Assembly (NCBI RefSeq): GCF_030718995.1
Contig: NZ_CP132204.1
Span: 496,001 to 560,000, forward strand
Origin: Arthrobacter oryzae
GTDB lineage: Bacteria > Actinomycetota > Actinomycetes > Actinomycetales > Micrococcaceae
Direction of reading: 5' to 3'
DNA: 64,000 bases
Each line of letters begins with the position of its first letter. Position 1 is the first letter of the stretch. Under the pieces are notes generated by a model that made no database searches, had not been told where the DNA came from, and worked only from the letters and a program-made list of their open reading frames with translations. Positions 51,464 to 59,996 of this stretch are shown here, piece after piece. The translations under genes were made by a program, and so were the position numbers.

Positions 51464-52881
51464 GACTGCCTCCTCAGGGCCAGTTCAAGGTCGCGCTGCA
51501 TGGACGAGAGCGCCTGCTTCAGCTGGCGTTCGTCGCCGCTGACGGCGAGCGATACGTTCTTCATCAGGGCCGTTTCGACGGCGGCCTGCTGCGGTGGCGC
51601 CGGAATGGGGCCAGTGGTGGGGAACCGGTCCAGGGTGTCGTAGAAGACCTTCCAGTGGGCGGGTCCCTTGCCGGCGTAAAGCTGCTCGTTGACCATGGAG
51701 CGGCGGGCCGGCGTCGTAATCGGGTTGGGGAAGATCAGTTCCATGGCCTCGCGGCTGGAGCTGAACTTGATCCATTCCCAGGCGGCATCCTTGTCCTTGG
51801 CGGTCTTCATGATCGCGTAGCCGGCGGTGCCGAACTGGTGGCGCTGGGTCTTCCAGCGCGGGAAGAACTGGACGTCGAAATCGTTCGCGCCCATCCCCGC
51901 CTCGTGGAGGCCCTGCACCCAGTAGCCGCCCGCCGGCGTGGTTCCGATGCGGTTGGAAGCGAAGAGTCCCACCAGGGAGCTGCCGCCGCCTTCCTCAGGG
52001 CGGACGCCGAGCCCGTCCTTGACCAGCCCGCGGAGGTAGTCGAAGGACTCGAACACACGGTCGTCATTCGCGTTGGGCTCCAGCCACTGGTACCCTCCGG
52101 AGCGGAGGCTGCGGGAGGGATCATTGGCATAGAAGCCGTCCCAGAGCCACTCCCCGCCCGTGGAGCGCGTTTCCTTCAGGAAGCTGGTGTCGTTCGCGTA
52201 GAGCCAGGGCACCACGCCGCCGAAAAGCCGGTTGGTCCAGTAGTACGGCGTGAAGTCCGAGGTCCGGGCCTTCCGCATGGCGGCCAGTCTGTTGCGGAAG
52301 TCCACGTGGGTCCAGTCGTCCGCCGGGCGCTCCAGTCCGGCCTGCGCGAACGCGGTGGTGTTGTAGTACATGTTGGCGGCGTTCCAGTCCATGGGGAGCT
52401 GGTACAGGCTGCCCTTGTACATGAAGGCCTCGACGAGGCTGGGGTGCACGTCGTCGAAGAACTCCCTCATGTCCGCGGCGTCGCGGCGCACGTATTCATC
52501 GAGGGGGTGGGCGAGCTTTTCCGCGAAGAGCTGGGCGCCTTCGGTGGCCACGTAGACCACATCCGGCGGGGTACCCGCGGCCACCATGGTGAGGATCTTG
52601 GTGAAGAAGTCTTTCCAGTCGACGGCCTGGATGGCCTGGACCTTGACCTTGATCTCCGGGTGGAGGCGGGTGAAGGCGTCGATGGCGCGCTGGCGGGCAG
52701 CGGCGTCCGCGGCGGTGCCCATGATGGCGATGCTGAGGCTGTTGTCCCCGCGGCCCGGAATGTCCGTTCCGGAGAGCCGCGGCCACGACGCCACGGTTGC
52801 TCCGATGATTCCCGCGCCGAGGGCACCCAGGGCGGTACGGCGGGTGATTTCCCGCAGGTGCCCGTTTGTGGCTCCGGTCAT
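51460..52881 (-). CDS. Sugar ABC transporter substrate-binding protein with Tat-type signal
   Basis: A 473-residue type-1 (CUT1) binding protein. N-terminal ITRRTALGALGAGIIGATVA is a twin-arginine-like signal; no lipobox Cys follows, so it may be secreted or remain anchored. Later LSIAIMGTAADAAARQRAID and VYVATEGAQLFAEKLAHPLD are typical of the family. ATG 52881 with GGAAGGAAA upstream. First gene of the GH32 operon, with two operators just upstream. Confidence 0.9.
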   Translation of the reverse strand: MTGATNGHLREITRRTALGALGAGIIGATVASWPRLSGTDIPGRGDNSLSIAIMGTAADAAARQRAIDAFTRLHPEIKVKVQAIQAVDWKDFFTKILTMVAAGTPPDVVYVATEGAQLFAEKLAHPLDEYVRRDAADMREFFDDVHPSLVEAFMYKGSLYQLPMDWNAANMYYNTTAFAQAGLERPADDWTHVDFRNRLAAMRKARTSDFTPYYWTNRLFGGVVPWLYANDTSFLKETRSTGGEWLWDGFYANDPSRSLRSGGYQWLEPNANDDRVFESFDYLRGLVKDGLGVRPEEGGGSSLVGLFASNRIGTTPAGGYWVQGLHEAGMGANDFDVQFFPRWKTQRHQFGTAGYAIMKTAKDKDAAWEWIKFSSSREAMELIFPNPITTPARRSMVNEQLYAGKGPAHWKVFYDTLDRFPTTGPIPAPPQQAAVETALMKNVSLAVSGDERQLKQALSSMQRDLELALRRQS

Positions 52882-52891
52882 GTCAATTTCC

Positions 52892-52943
52892 TTCCTAACA
52901 CGTGTTAGGAACTGTAGATGAACGACCTAACACGTGTCAAGCG
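52892..52943. promoter_or_regulatory. Twin LacI-type operators of the GH32 operon
   Basis: TTCCTAACACGTGTTAGGAA (52892-52911) is a perfect 20-bp palindrome; a second, weaker copy with CCTAACACGTGTCAA lies at 52926-52940. Centres are 32 bp apart, three helical turns. Position just upstream of the binding-protein start fits repression. Confidence 0.8.
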
Positions 52944-52969
52944 TCACAATCCTGCCGATCCCAAATGCG

Positions 52970-53206
52970 ACGCTCTCTCACTCCCTGCCGCCCTTTTCCG
53001 GACGCTCTCTCACTTCCTGCCGCCCTTTTCCGGACGCTCTCTCACTTCCTGCCGCCCTTTTCCGGACGCTCTCTCACCCCCTGCCCCCAAAACCCAAACC
53101 CTCTCTCACTCCGCCAGAAAACCCGCAGGATCTGCGAGAGGGTCGCCAGAAAACCCGCAGGATCTGCGAGAGGATCGCCAGCAAACCCGCAGGATCAGCG
53201 AGAGGA
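52970..53206. repeat. Repeat array B: 32-bp-period elements, diverged reverse half
   Basis: ACGCTCTCTCAC at 52970, 53002, 53034 and 53066 and a variant (ACCCTCTCTCAC) at 53098, all exactly 32 bp apart. Then three 32-bp units at 53111, 53143 and 53175 carrying GCGAGAGG and AAAACCCGC (CAAACCCGC in the third), the degraded reverse form. Fills most of the 403-bp gap between the binding-protein gene and the second LacI gene. Confidence 0.9.
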
Positions 53207-53248
53207 TCGGAATCGCCAGGTCGGATAGCTGCACTCCCCAACGGGATA

Positions 53249-53258
53249 CTAAGCGCAT
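53249..53258. promoter_or_regulatory. Candidate LacI operator upstream of the second LacI gene
   Basis: CTAAGCGCAT is identical to the reverse complement of 54559-54568 upstream of the GH3 operon, and overlaps a -10-like GATACT (53245-53250). Suggests autoregulation. Confidence 0.55.
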
Positions 53259-53284
53259 AGACTCGGGGGAGAAGGAGAAGTGAA

Positions 53285-54379
53285 ATGGCAAAAGGTCCCA
53301 CGGTTTACCACGTTGCGGAGCGGGCGGGCGTCTCCATCGCGACCGTCTCCTTCACTTTCCGGCAGCCCGAAAAAGTGAAGGCATCAACGCGCGAGCTTGT
53401 GCTGGCAGCCGCCGACGCATTGGGCTACGTCCCCAGCGCCAGCGCGCGTGGCCTGGCACGGGGCCGGACAGGCGCCCTGGGGCTTTTTGCCTACGACTAC
53501 CTGCTGGACCCCGCCGATGGAATCCACGGCGAAGGCCAGGACTCCGAGGACCCTGCGGCAGCTGACCTCGAACGCCGGAATGAGGATCTTCGGCTGTTTC
53601 CGCTGTATGTGGACGAGGTCCAGCGCGGCGTTGAACTCGAGTGCTGGCGCCGGGGGCAGGCGCTGCTCGTGGGCGGCGGAAACCCGGAAAACAACGAGGC
53701 TGTGCTGTCGGACATTGCCGGCCGCGTCGACGGACTGGCCGTGTTCCCGCGGTCCGTACCCAGCGAGGCCCTTGCGCGGATCGCCCGGCGCATCCCCGTG
53801 GTGGAAGTGTCCGAGAACGTCAATAACCGCGAGTTGGACCACGTCACGGTGGACAACATTTCCGGCGTGCGGGCCATCACCGAACACCTCATCGCGGGGC
53901 ACGGCCTGTCGGACCTGATGTTCCTCGGCGGCATGCCCTCCTCGGACAATGAGGAGCGGCTTGAGGGTTTCCTCGGCGCGCTTCGCGATGCGGGACTGCC
54001 AACGACGCGTGAGGCGAAATACCCGTGCGGCAATGAACAAGCCGTCGCGGAAGTCGTCAGCTCCATATGCCGGCAGGGCTCATTGCCCGACGCCTTTGTA
54101 TGCGCCACCGATCAGGACGCACTGGTGGTTATGGACGCCTTGGCCGCCGCCGGCGTCGGGATTCCCAAGGACGTTGCCGTGACAGGCTTCGACGGCATCG
54201 CTGCCGGGCGGGTCATCAGGCCGTCGCTGACCACCGTGCGCCAGCCCATGGAACAGATGGGGCGCACCATGGTGGAACTGCTCCTGGACCGGCTGGACCA
54301 TCCCGACAAGCCGCCGGTGGCCCTCAAGCTTCCCGTGCGCGTCGTGCTGCGTGAAAGCTGCGGCTGCCAGCCGGGCTAA
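53285..54379 (+). CDS. LacI-family transcriptional regulator (probable regulator of the GH3 operon)
   Basis: A 364-residue repressor. HTH VYHVAERAGVSIATVSFTF at 7-25; hinge YVPSASARGLARGRTGALGL; core with VSENVNNRELDHVTVDN and VAVTGFDGIAAGRVIRPSLT. An acidic stretch (about 80-100) is inserted in the first lobe. The C terminus ends CGCQPG. ATG 53285 with GGAG upstream. Operator sequence links it to the operon starting at 54727. Confidence 0.9.
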   Translation: MAKGPTVYHVAERAGVSIATVSFTFRQPEKVKASTRELVLAAADALGYVPSASARGLARGRTGALGLFAYDYLLDPADGIHGEGQDSEDPAAADLERRNEDLRLFPLYVDEVQRGVELECWRRGQALLVGGGNPENNEAVLSDIAGRVDGLAVFPRSVPSEALARIARRIPVVEVSENVNNRELDHVTVDNISGVRAITEHLIAGHGLSDLMFLGGMPSSDNEERLEGFLGALRDAGLPTTREAKYPCGNEQAVAEVVSSICRQGSLPDAFVCATDQDALVVMDALAAAGVGIPKDVAVTGFDGIAAGRVIRPSLTTVRQPMEQMGRTMVELLLDRLDHPDKPPVALKLPVRVVLRESCGCQPG

Positions 54380-54558
54380 AGCCCGCAGTCACCCCAAACA
54401 TCAGGGCGCCCGACGACGACGGGACGGCCCGGGCGGCGTCCTTCGCCTTCGCGCCGCCCTACTGGAGCTTCTGCCCTCGCCCGGCCTGCGCACGCCCCCC
54501 GCGCCCACTCCCCGCGCAACAAGTTTCTTTCCGCTATCTGTTGCCAAGATCACATTCA

Positions 54559-54601
54559 ATGCGCTTAGATTGGTTCAAGCGATAAATCAAAGCGCTTAGA
54601 T
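54559..54601 (+). promoter_or_regulatory. Promoter with two LacI-type operators for the GH3 operon
   Basis: ATGCGCTTAG (54559-54568) and AAGCGCTTAG (54590-54599) are 31 bp apart; CAAGCGAT lies between. A possible -35 TTGGTT (54571-54576) and -10 TTAGAT (54596-54601) overlap the second site. Part of the 347-bp gap 54380-54726. Confidence 0.65.
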
Positions 54602-54657
54602 ACAGTTGCGGAACGGTGCCTCACCGGCCCCGCCCCGCCGCGCCCCAGCCCAAGCTG

Positions 54658-54693
54658 AAGCCAAAGCAACAGCCAAAGCACCAGCCGAAGCCG
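54658..54693 (+). repeat. Three 12-bp tandem units in the leader of the binding-protein gene
   Basis: Units at 54658, 54670 and 54682 share the pattern AGCCAAAGCA (third diverged). They lie in the 5' leader between the operators and the start codon. No function is evident. Confidence 0.6.
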
Positions 54694-54726
54694 GCCGCGC
54701 CTGCGGGACCGATGAAAGGAACAATG

Positions 54727-56001
54727 ATGATCCATCCGAACGCCAAGAAGGCAGCCGCCGTCGGCCTTGCAACCGCACTGCTGCTGACCGGCTGCGGCAG
54801 GGACTCCGCAGGTTCGCCCGCCGCGTCATCGGCCAAGCCCATTGCCTCGGGGCCGGCATCCGGCACCATCACGCTGTGGGCCCAGGGCAGCGAAGGCGAA
54901 GCCCTTCCGGCACTGCTCAAGGAGTTCGAAGCCGAAAACCCGGGCGTCAAGGTCAACGTCACGGCCATCCCGTGGGACGCCGCGCTCAGCAAGTACCAGA
55001 CCGCCATCGCGGGCGGGACCACCCCGGACGTCGCCCAGATGGGCACCACCTGGATGGGCGATTTCGCCAGCTCCTTCGACGCGACGCCCCAGGAGATCGA
55101 CGCCAGCGACTTCTTCCCTGGCTCGGTGAAGTCCACCGAAGTCGAGGGAACCACCTACGGGGTGCCGTGGTACGTCGACACCCGCGTGGTCTACTACCGC
55201 AGCGACCTTGCGGAGAAGGCCGGCATCACCAAGGCGCCCGAAACCTGGGATGACTTCAAAGCCCTTGCCAAGGGTCTGCAGGAGAAGGCCGGGGCAAAAT
55301 ACGGGGTCCAGCTACCCGCCGGCGTCGCCGGCTCCTACCTGGACACCCTCCCCTTCCAGTGGTCCAACGGCGCCAAGCTGATGAACGACGACGGCACCAA
55401 GTGGACCCTCGACACCCCCGAAGCGGCAGAGGCGCTGAAGTACTACTCCAGCTTCTTCGCCGACGGGCTCGCATCCAAGGCAGTGTCCACGGGAACCACT
55501 GCCGAAGCATCCTTCGTAGACGGTTCCGCACCCATGATGATCAGCGGCCCGTGGCACGTCGGCCTGCTCAACAAAGCCGGCGGCGAGGGCTTCGAGGACA
55601 AGTACAAGGTTGCCCCGATGCCGAAGGAGACGACCTCAACGTCCTTTGTCGGCGGCTCCAACATGGTGGTGTTCAAGAAGTCCGAGAACCGCGATGCTTC
55701 CTGGAAGCTCCTGCAGTGGCTGTCCAAGCCCGAGGTCCAGCTCAAGTGGTACAAGGCCACCGGTGACCTCCCCTCGCAGCAGAGCGCCTGGAAGGATCAG
55801 TCCCTGGCGTCGGACAGCAAGCTCTCCGTCTTCGGCGACCAGCTCAAGAACACCAACAACCCGCCGGCCGTTTCCACCTGGACCCAGGTTGCCGCCGCCG
55901 CTGACAGCGAAATCGAACAGATCGTCAAGGCCGGCAAGGACCCCGCGGAGGCGTTGAAGTCCCTGCAGCAGGCCGCAGATTCGATCGGCACCGGGAAGTA
56001 A
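54727..56001 (+). CDS. Sugar ABC transporter substrate-binding lipoprotein
   Basis: A 424-residue CUT1 binding protein. Signal AAAVGLATALLLTGC gives lipid Cys near residue 23. Then ITLWAQGSEGEALPALLKEF and TTPDVAQMGTTWMGDF. ATG 54727 has AAAGGA 6 nt upstream; the frame is open back to 54616 but that would bury the signal. First gene of binding protein-permease-permease-GH3-GH144-like operon. Confidence 0.92.
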   Translation: MIHPNAKKAAAVGLATALLLTGCGRDSAGSPAASSAKPIASGPASGTITLWAQGSEGEALPALLKEFEAENPGVKVNVTAIPWDAALSKYQTAIAGGTTPDVAQMGTTWMGDFASSFDATPQEIDASDFFPGSVKSTEVEGTTYGVPWYVDTRVVYYRSDLAEKAGITKAPETWDDFKALAKGLQEKAGAKYGVQLPAGVAGSYLDTLPFQWSNGAKLMNDDGTKWTLDTPEAAEALKYYSSFFADGLASKAVSTGTTAEASFVDGSAPMMISGPWHVGLLNKAGGEGFEDKYKVAPMPKETTSTSFVGGSNMVVFKKSENRDASWKLLQWLSKPEVQLKWYKATGDLPSQQSAWKDQSLASDSKLSVFGDQLKNTNNPPAVSTWTQVAAAADSEIEQIVKAGKDPAEALKSLQQAADSIGTGK

Positions 56002-56003
56002 CA

Positions 56004-56978
56004 GTGGCCACCACCAACGCGCCGCCTGCCGGCACCAAACCGCCTGCCGGCACTAAAAATGCCGGCAGGCCTCCGGCCCGTGCCAGGGTCCGCACAGGGC
56101 AGTCACGGCGCCGCCGGAACGCCATCACGGCATGGCTGTTCGCGCTGCCGTTCGTCCTCATCTTCGGCGTGTTCATGCTTGGACCGCTGCTCTCATCGTT
56201 CCTGATGTCCTTCACGGACTTCACCAGTCGCGACATCGAGAACCCGTTCGCGGTGGGATTCGTAGGACTTGAGCAGTATGCCGCGCTTTTCCGGAACCCG
56301 CAGTTCCTGCATTCCGTCCTGAACACGGCCTATTTCGTGGTGGTTGGAATCCCGCTCACCACGATCCTTGCCCTCGCGCTTGCCGTGGCCCTGAACAACG
56401 GCATCAGCCGCTTCCGCACAGCCTTCCGCGTTGGCTTCTACACGCCTGTGGTCACCAGCATTGTGGCCGTGGCCGTCGTATGGCGGTTCATCCTCCAGCC
56501 TGACGGACTGCTGAACGTCATCCTCGGCTGGGTGGGCATCGCAGGCCCGGACTGGCTGAACAGCACCACCTGGTCCATGCCGGCCCTGATCATGATGGCC
56601 GTCTGGCGGAACCTGGGCACGCTCATGATCATCTTCCTGGCCGGTCTGCAGGCCGTTCCGGGCGACATCCTCGAGGCCGCGGAGGTCGATGGCGCCAATG
56701 CCTGGCAGCGGTTTATGAAGATCACGCTGCCCATGCTCCGCCCCACCCTCCTGCTGGGAACCGTGCTGCTTTCGGTCGGCTTCCTGCAGTTCTTCGAGGA
56801 ACCGTTCGTGATGACCAAGGGCGGCCCGCTGGATTCGACCCTCTCGGTCAGCTACTTCACGTACAACCAGTTCGGGTTCGGCAAATACGGACTGGCCTCC
56901 GCGGCCAGCTATGTGCTCTTCGTGGCCATCGCGCTGTTGAGCCTGCTCCAATTCCGAGCCCTGCGATCCAAGGACTGA
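56004..56978 (+). CDS. Sugar ABC transporter permease (MalF type)
   Basis: A 324-residue CUT1 permease; Pro/Arg-rich first 35 residues, then ITAWLFALPFVLIFGVFMLG; EAA loop DILEAAEVDGANAWQRFMKI. GTG 56004 starts 2 bp after the binding-protein stop. Confidence 0.92.
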   Translation: MATTNAPPAGTKPPAGTKNAGRPPARARVRTGQSRRRRNAITAWLFALPFVLIFGVFMLGPLLSSFLMSFTDFTSRDIENPFAVGFVGLEQYAALFRNPQFLHSVLNTAYFVVVGIPLTTILALALAVALNNGISRFRTAFRVGFYTPVVTSIVAVAVVWRFILQPDGLLNVILGWVGIAGPDWLNSTTWSMPALIMMAVWRNLGTLMIIFLAGLQAVPGDILEAAEVDGANAWQRFMKITLPMLRPTLLLGTVLLSVGFLQFFEEPFVMTKGGPLDSTLSVSYFTYNQFGFGKYGLASAASYVLFVAIALLSLLQFRALRSKD

Positions 56979-56990
56979 GGACCGATCCCC

Positions 56991-57968
56991 ATGACGATCC
57001 CTGACACTTCACCGCTCGATGCAGCGGCACCCGCCGCAACGACCCCGGGAACCGAAGCCGCCGCCGTCGTACGCGGAACCGCCCCGGCCGGAACCAACAC
57101 CACCGGTGGTTCCCCTCAAGGGAGCAACGCACGACGGCGGTCCGGCCGCCGCGCGCCGGCGCGCCGCACGCTGACTTACGCCGTCCTGGTGGTGGGGGTT
57201 TCCGCGACGCTCCTGCCGTTCGTCTGGATGTTCCTCGGCGCCTTCAAGACCCAGGGCGAACTCCTCCGCCGGCCCATCACGTGGTGGCCGGAGCAGCCGA
57301 CGCTGGAGAACTTCTCCAGCTGGTTCAACGAACTGCAGATCGGCACATTCTTCCTGAACAGCGTTGTGGTTGCCGTGTTCACAGTGCTCGGAAACCTGCT
57401 GTTCTGCTCCATGGTGGGCTACGCGCTGGCCAAAATGGACTTCCCGGGCAAGCGCTTCCTGTTCCTGCTGGTCATGGTCATGCTGATGGTCCCGGGCGTG
57501 GTGACGTTCGTGCCGCTGTTCGTGATGGTCAGCAAGCTGGGCCTGGTGAGCACGTACCCGGCGTTGATCCTGCCGTTCCTGGCCGCGCCGATGGGCGTGT
57601 TCCTGATGCGCCAGTTCATCATGGGCATCCCGGATTCGCTCATCGAAGCGGCCCGGATCGACGGCGCGGGCGAACTGCGTACCTTCCTGCGGATCGTCAT
57701 GCCCCTGTGCGGACCGCCGCTGGCCACCCTCGGCATCCTGACGTTCCTGGGGTCGTGGAACAACTTCCTCTGGCCGCTGGTCGTGGCCCAGAGCGAAGAG
57801 ATGTACACCCTGCCGGTGGCCCTGTCGCTGTACTCCACCGGCCAGAACGCCACGGATTACGGCCTCCTCCTGGCCGGATCGGTCCTGATCATCACGCCCA
57901 TCATCCTGCTGTTCGTTGCCCTGCAGCGCTACTTCATCCAAGGCGTCGCAGCCACCGGCATCAAATAG
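56991..57968 (+). CDS. Sugar ABC transporter permease (MalG type)
   Basis: A 325-residue CUT1 permease with a 55-residue low-complexity N terminus; TYAVLVVGVSATLLPFVWMF; EAA loop LIEAARIDGAGELRTFLRIV. ATG 56991. No ATPase gene in the operon. Confidence 0.92.
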   Translation: MTIPDTSPLDAAAPAATTPGTEAAAVVRGTAPAGTNTTGGSPQGSNARRRSGRRAPARRTLTYAVLVVGVSATLLPFVWMFLGAFKTQGELLRRPITWWPEQPTLENFSSWFNELQIGTFFLNSVVVAVFTVLGNLLFCSMVGYALAKMDFPGKRFLFLLVMVMLMVPGVVTFVPLFVMVSKLGLVSTYPALILPFLAAPMGVFLMRQFIMGIPDSLIEAARIDGAGELRTFLRIVMPLCGPPLATLGILTFLGSWNNFLWPLVVAQSEEMYTLPVALSLYSTGQNATDYGLLLAGSVLIITPIILLFVALQRYFIQGVAATGIK

Positions 57969-58019
57969 GCCGCCTTCTCCCCTGCCCTTCCAGACTCCAC
58001 CTGACGCAAGAGAGCACCC

Positions 58020-59996
58020 ATGACTTCTCACATCCACACCAGCCCGCGCCCCGGGACAACCGGGACAACCGGGACAACCGGGACAACCGGGACAACCGGG
58101 ACGCCCACGGCCTCCGGGACGCCCGGCAACTACCGGGACCTCAACGGCAACGGGATCATGGATCCCTTCGAAAATCCGGAGCTCAGCCCGCACGAACGCG
58201 CCGCCGACCTCGTGGCCCGCCTCAGCCTCGAGGAAAAGGCCGGCCTGATGTTCCACACGGTCATCGAAACCGGCCCCGACGGCACCCTGCTGGAGACACC
58301 CGGCAACATCAGCAAGTCGCCCACTAGCACCGTGATCCTGGGCAAGTTCATGAACCACTTCAACATCCACGCCCTGGGCACCGCCCGCGAGGCCGCCCGG
58401 TGGAGCAATACCCTGCAGGCCCTTGCCGCGCAGACCCCGCACGGCATCCCGGTCACGATCTCCACGGACCCGCGCCACGCGTTCATCGAAAATTCCGGCG
58501 TCTCGTTCACGGCCGCGCACTTCTCGCAGTGGCCCGAGCCGATCGGCCTCGCCGCGGTAGGCAGCGCCGACCTGATCCGCCGCTTCGCAGAGATCGCCCG
58601 CAAGGAGTACACCGCCGTCGGCATCCGTGCCGCGCTGCACCCCACGGTCGATCTGGCCACCGAGCCCCGCTGGTGCCGGCAGGCTGGAACTTTCGGGCAG
58701 GACTCGGAGCTCAGCTCGAAATACGTCGTGGAATACCTCCAAGGATTCCAGGGCGACGAACTCGGGCCGGACAGCGTAGCCTGCACCACCAAGCATTTCC
58801 CGGGCGGCGGTCCGCAGCGCGACGGCGAGGACGCCCACTTCCCCTACGGCCGCGAACAGGTCTACCCCGGCGGCCGCTTCGACGAGCACCTGGCTCCGTT
58901 CCGGGCCGCCATCGCGGAAAAGACCAGCGCCATCATGCCGTATTACGGCATGCCGATCGGCGTCGAGCTGGACGGCGAACCGGTGGAGGAAGTCGGCTTC
59001 GGCTACAACAAGCAGATCATCACCAACCTGCTCCGGGACAAGCTCGGCTACGACGGCGTGGTCCTCAGCGACTGGGAACTGGTCAACGACAACATCGTGG
59101 GCGACCAGGTGCTGCCGGCACGGGCCTGGGGCGTCGAAGAGCTCACCGCACCCGAGCGGATGCTGAAGATCCTCAACGCCGGCGTGGACCAGTTCGGCGG
59201 GGAGGAATGCACCGAGCTGCTCCTTGGCCTGGTCCGGGACGGCCTGGTCAGCGAGGAACGACTCGATGAATCCGCCCGCCGCCTGCTGCTGGTCAAGTTC
59301 CAGCTCGGCCTGTTCGACAACCCCTTCGTGGACGAGGACGCCGCGGCCGAAATCGTGGGCAACGCCGAGTTCCGGCATGAGGGCCACCTTGCGCAGGCAC
59401 AGTCCGTCACCGTACTGGCCAACGGAACGCGCGACGGCGGGACTGCGCTGCCGCTGACCGGCTCACCCGCCGTCTACGTCGAGGGCATGGACCCGCTGAG
59501 CTTCGACGGTTTCGGGACTGTGGTGCAGGATCCCGAGCAGGCGGATGTTGCGGTGATCCGGTTGCACTCCCCCTGGGACCACCGCGACGACCTGTTCCTG
59601 GAGCAGCACTTCCACGCCGGAAGCCTGGACTTCCCGCCCGGGCTGGTCTCCCGGCTCCGCACCCTGGCCGCGAAGGTTCCGCTGATCATCGACGTGCGGC
59701 TGGACCGGCCGGCCATCCTCACGCCGCTGGCCGGGTTCGCTGCGGCCCTGGTGGGCACCTTCGGCGTCTCGGACACGGCCCTCCTCGATGCCCTGTTCGG
59801 CCGCGTTGAGCCGCAGGGCAGCCTCCCCTTCGATATTCCGAGGTCCATGGATGCCGTGCGTGCTTCACGCTCGGATGTCCCCGGAGACACCGCCGATCCC
59901 CTCTTCCCGTTCGGACACGGATTGCGGCTGCCGCACCTGCCGCAGGTGCCGCAGGCCGGAACCGCAACGGCTACCCAGTCAGGACTGAGCTCATGA
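58020..59996 (+). CDS. Glycoside hydrolase family 3 beta-glucosidase
   Basis: A 658-residue GH3 enzyme of the two-domain type without an FnIII tail. Catalytic Asp351 in GVVLSDWELV; substrate loop TKHFPGGGPQRDGEDAHFP. Nothing suggests secretion, so it should hydrolyse imported oligoglucosides. Residues 12-27 are a Gly-Thr-Thr tandem tract encoded by a 9-bp minisatellite. ATG 58020. Its TGA overlaps the next ATG. Confidence 0.9.
   Translation: MTSHIHTSPRPGTTGTTGTTGTTGTTGTPTASGTPGNYRDLNGNGIMDPFENPELSPHERAADLVARLSLEEKAGLMFHTVIETGPDGTLLETPGNISKSPTSTVILGKFMNHFNIHALGTAREAARWSNTLQALAAQTPHGIPVTISTDPRHAFIENSGVSFTAAHFSQWPEPIGLAAVGSADLIRRFAEIARKEYTAVGIRAALHPTVDLATEPRWCRQAGTFGQDSELSSKYVVEYLQGFQGDELGPDSVACTTKHFPGGGPQRDGEDAHFPYGREQVYPGGRFDEHLAPFRAAIAEKTSAIMPYYGMPIGVELDGEPVEEVGFGYNKQIITNLLRDKLGYDGVVLSDWELVNDNIVGDQVLPARAWGVEELTAPERMLKILNAGVDQFGGEECTELLLGLVRDGLVSEERLDESARRLLLVKFQLGLFDNPFVDEDAAAEIVGNAEFRHEGHLAQAQSVTVLANGTRDGGTALPLTGSPAVYVEGMDPLSFDGFGTVVQDPEQADVAVIRLHSPWDHRDDLFLEQHFHAGSLDFPPGLVSRLRTLAAKVPLIIDVRLDRPAILTPLAGFAAALVGTFGVSDTALLDALFGRVEPQGSLPFDIPRSMDAVRASRSDVPGDTADPLFPFGHGLRLPHLPQVPQAGTATATQSGLSS
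58052..58105 (+). repeat. 9-bp tandem repeat inside the GH3 gene
   Basis: CGGGACAAC five times (58052-58096) plus a sixth, changed unit. Copy-number change keeps frame, so it can only alter the length of the N-terminal Gly-Thr-Thr tract. Confidence 0.9.

Noticed and set aside
52970..53206. The three 32-bp-period arrays looked at first like CRISPR arrays.
   Set aside because: The conserved core is only about 12 bp, the spacers are near-identical rather than unique, the arrays reverse direction in the middle, and no cas genes are present.
54616..54726. An N-terminal Pro/Lys-rich extension of the sugar-binding lipoprotein.
   Set aside because: It would move the lipoprotein signal to about residue 60; AAAGGA before ATG 54727 and the tandem 12-bp units fit an untranslated leader better.
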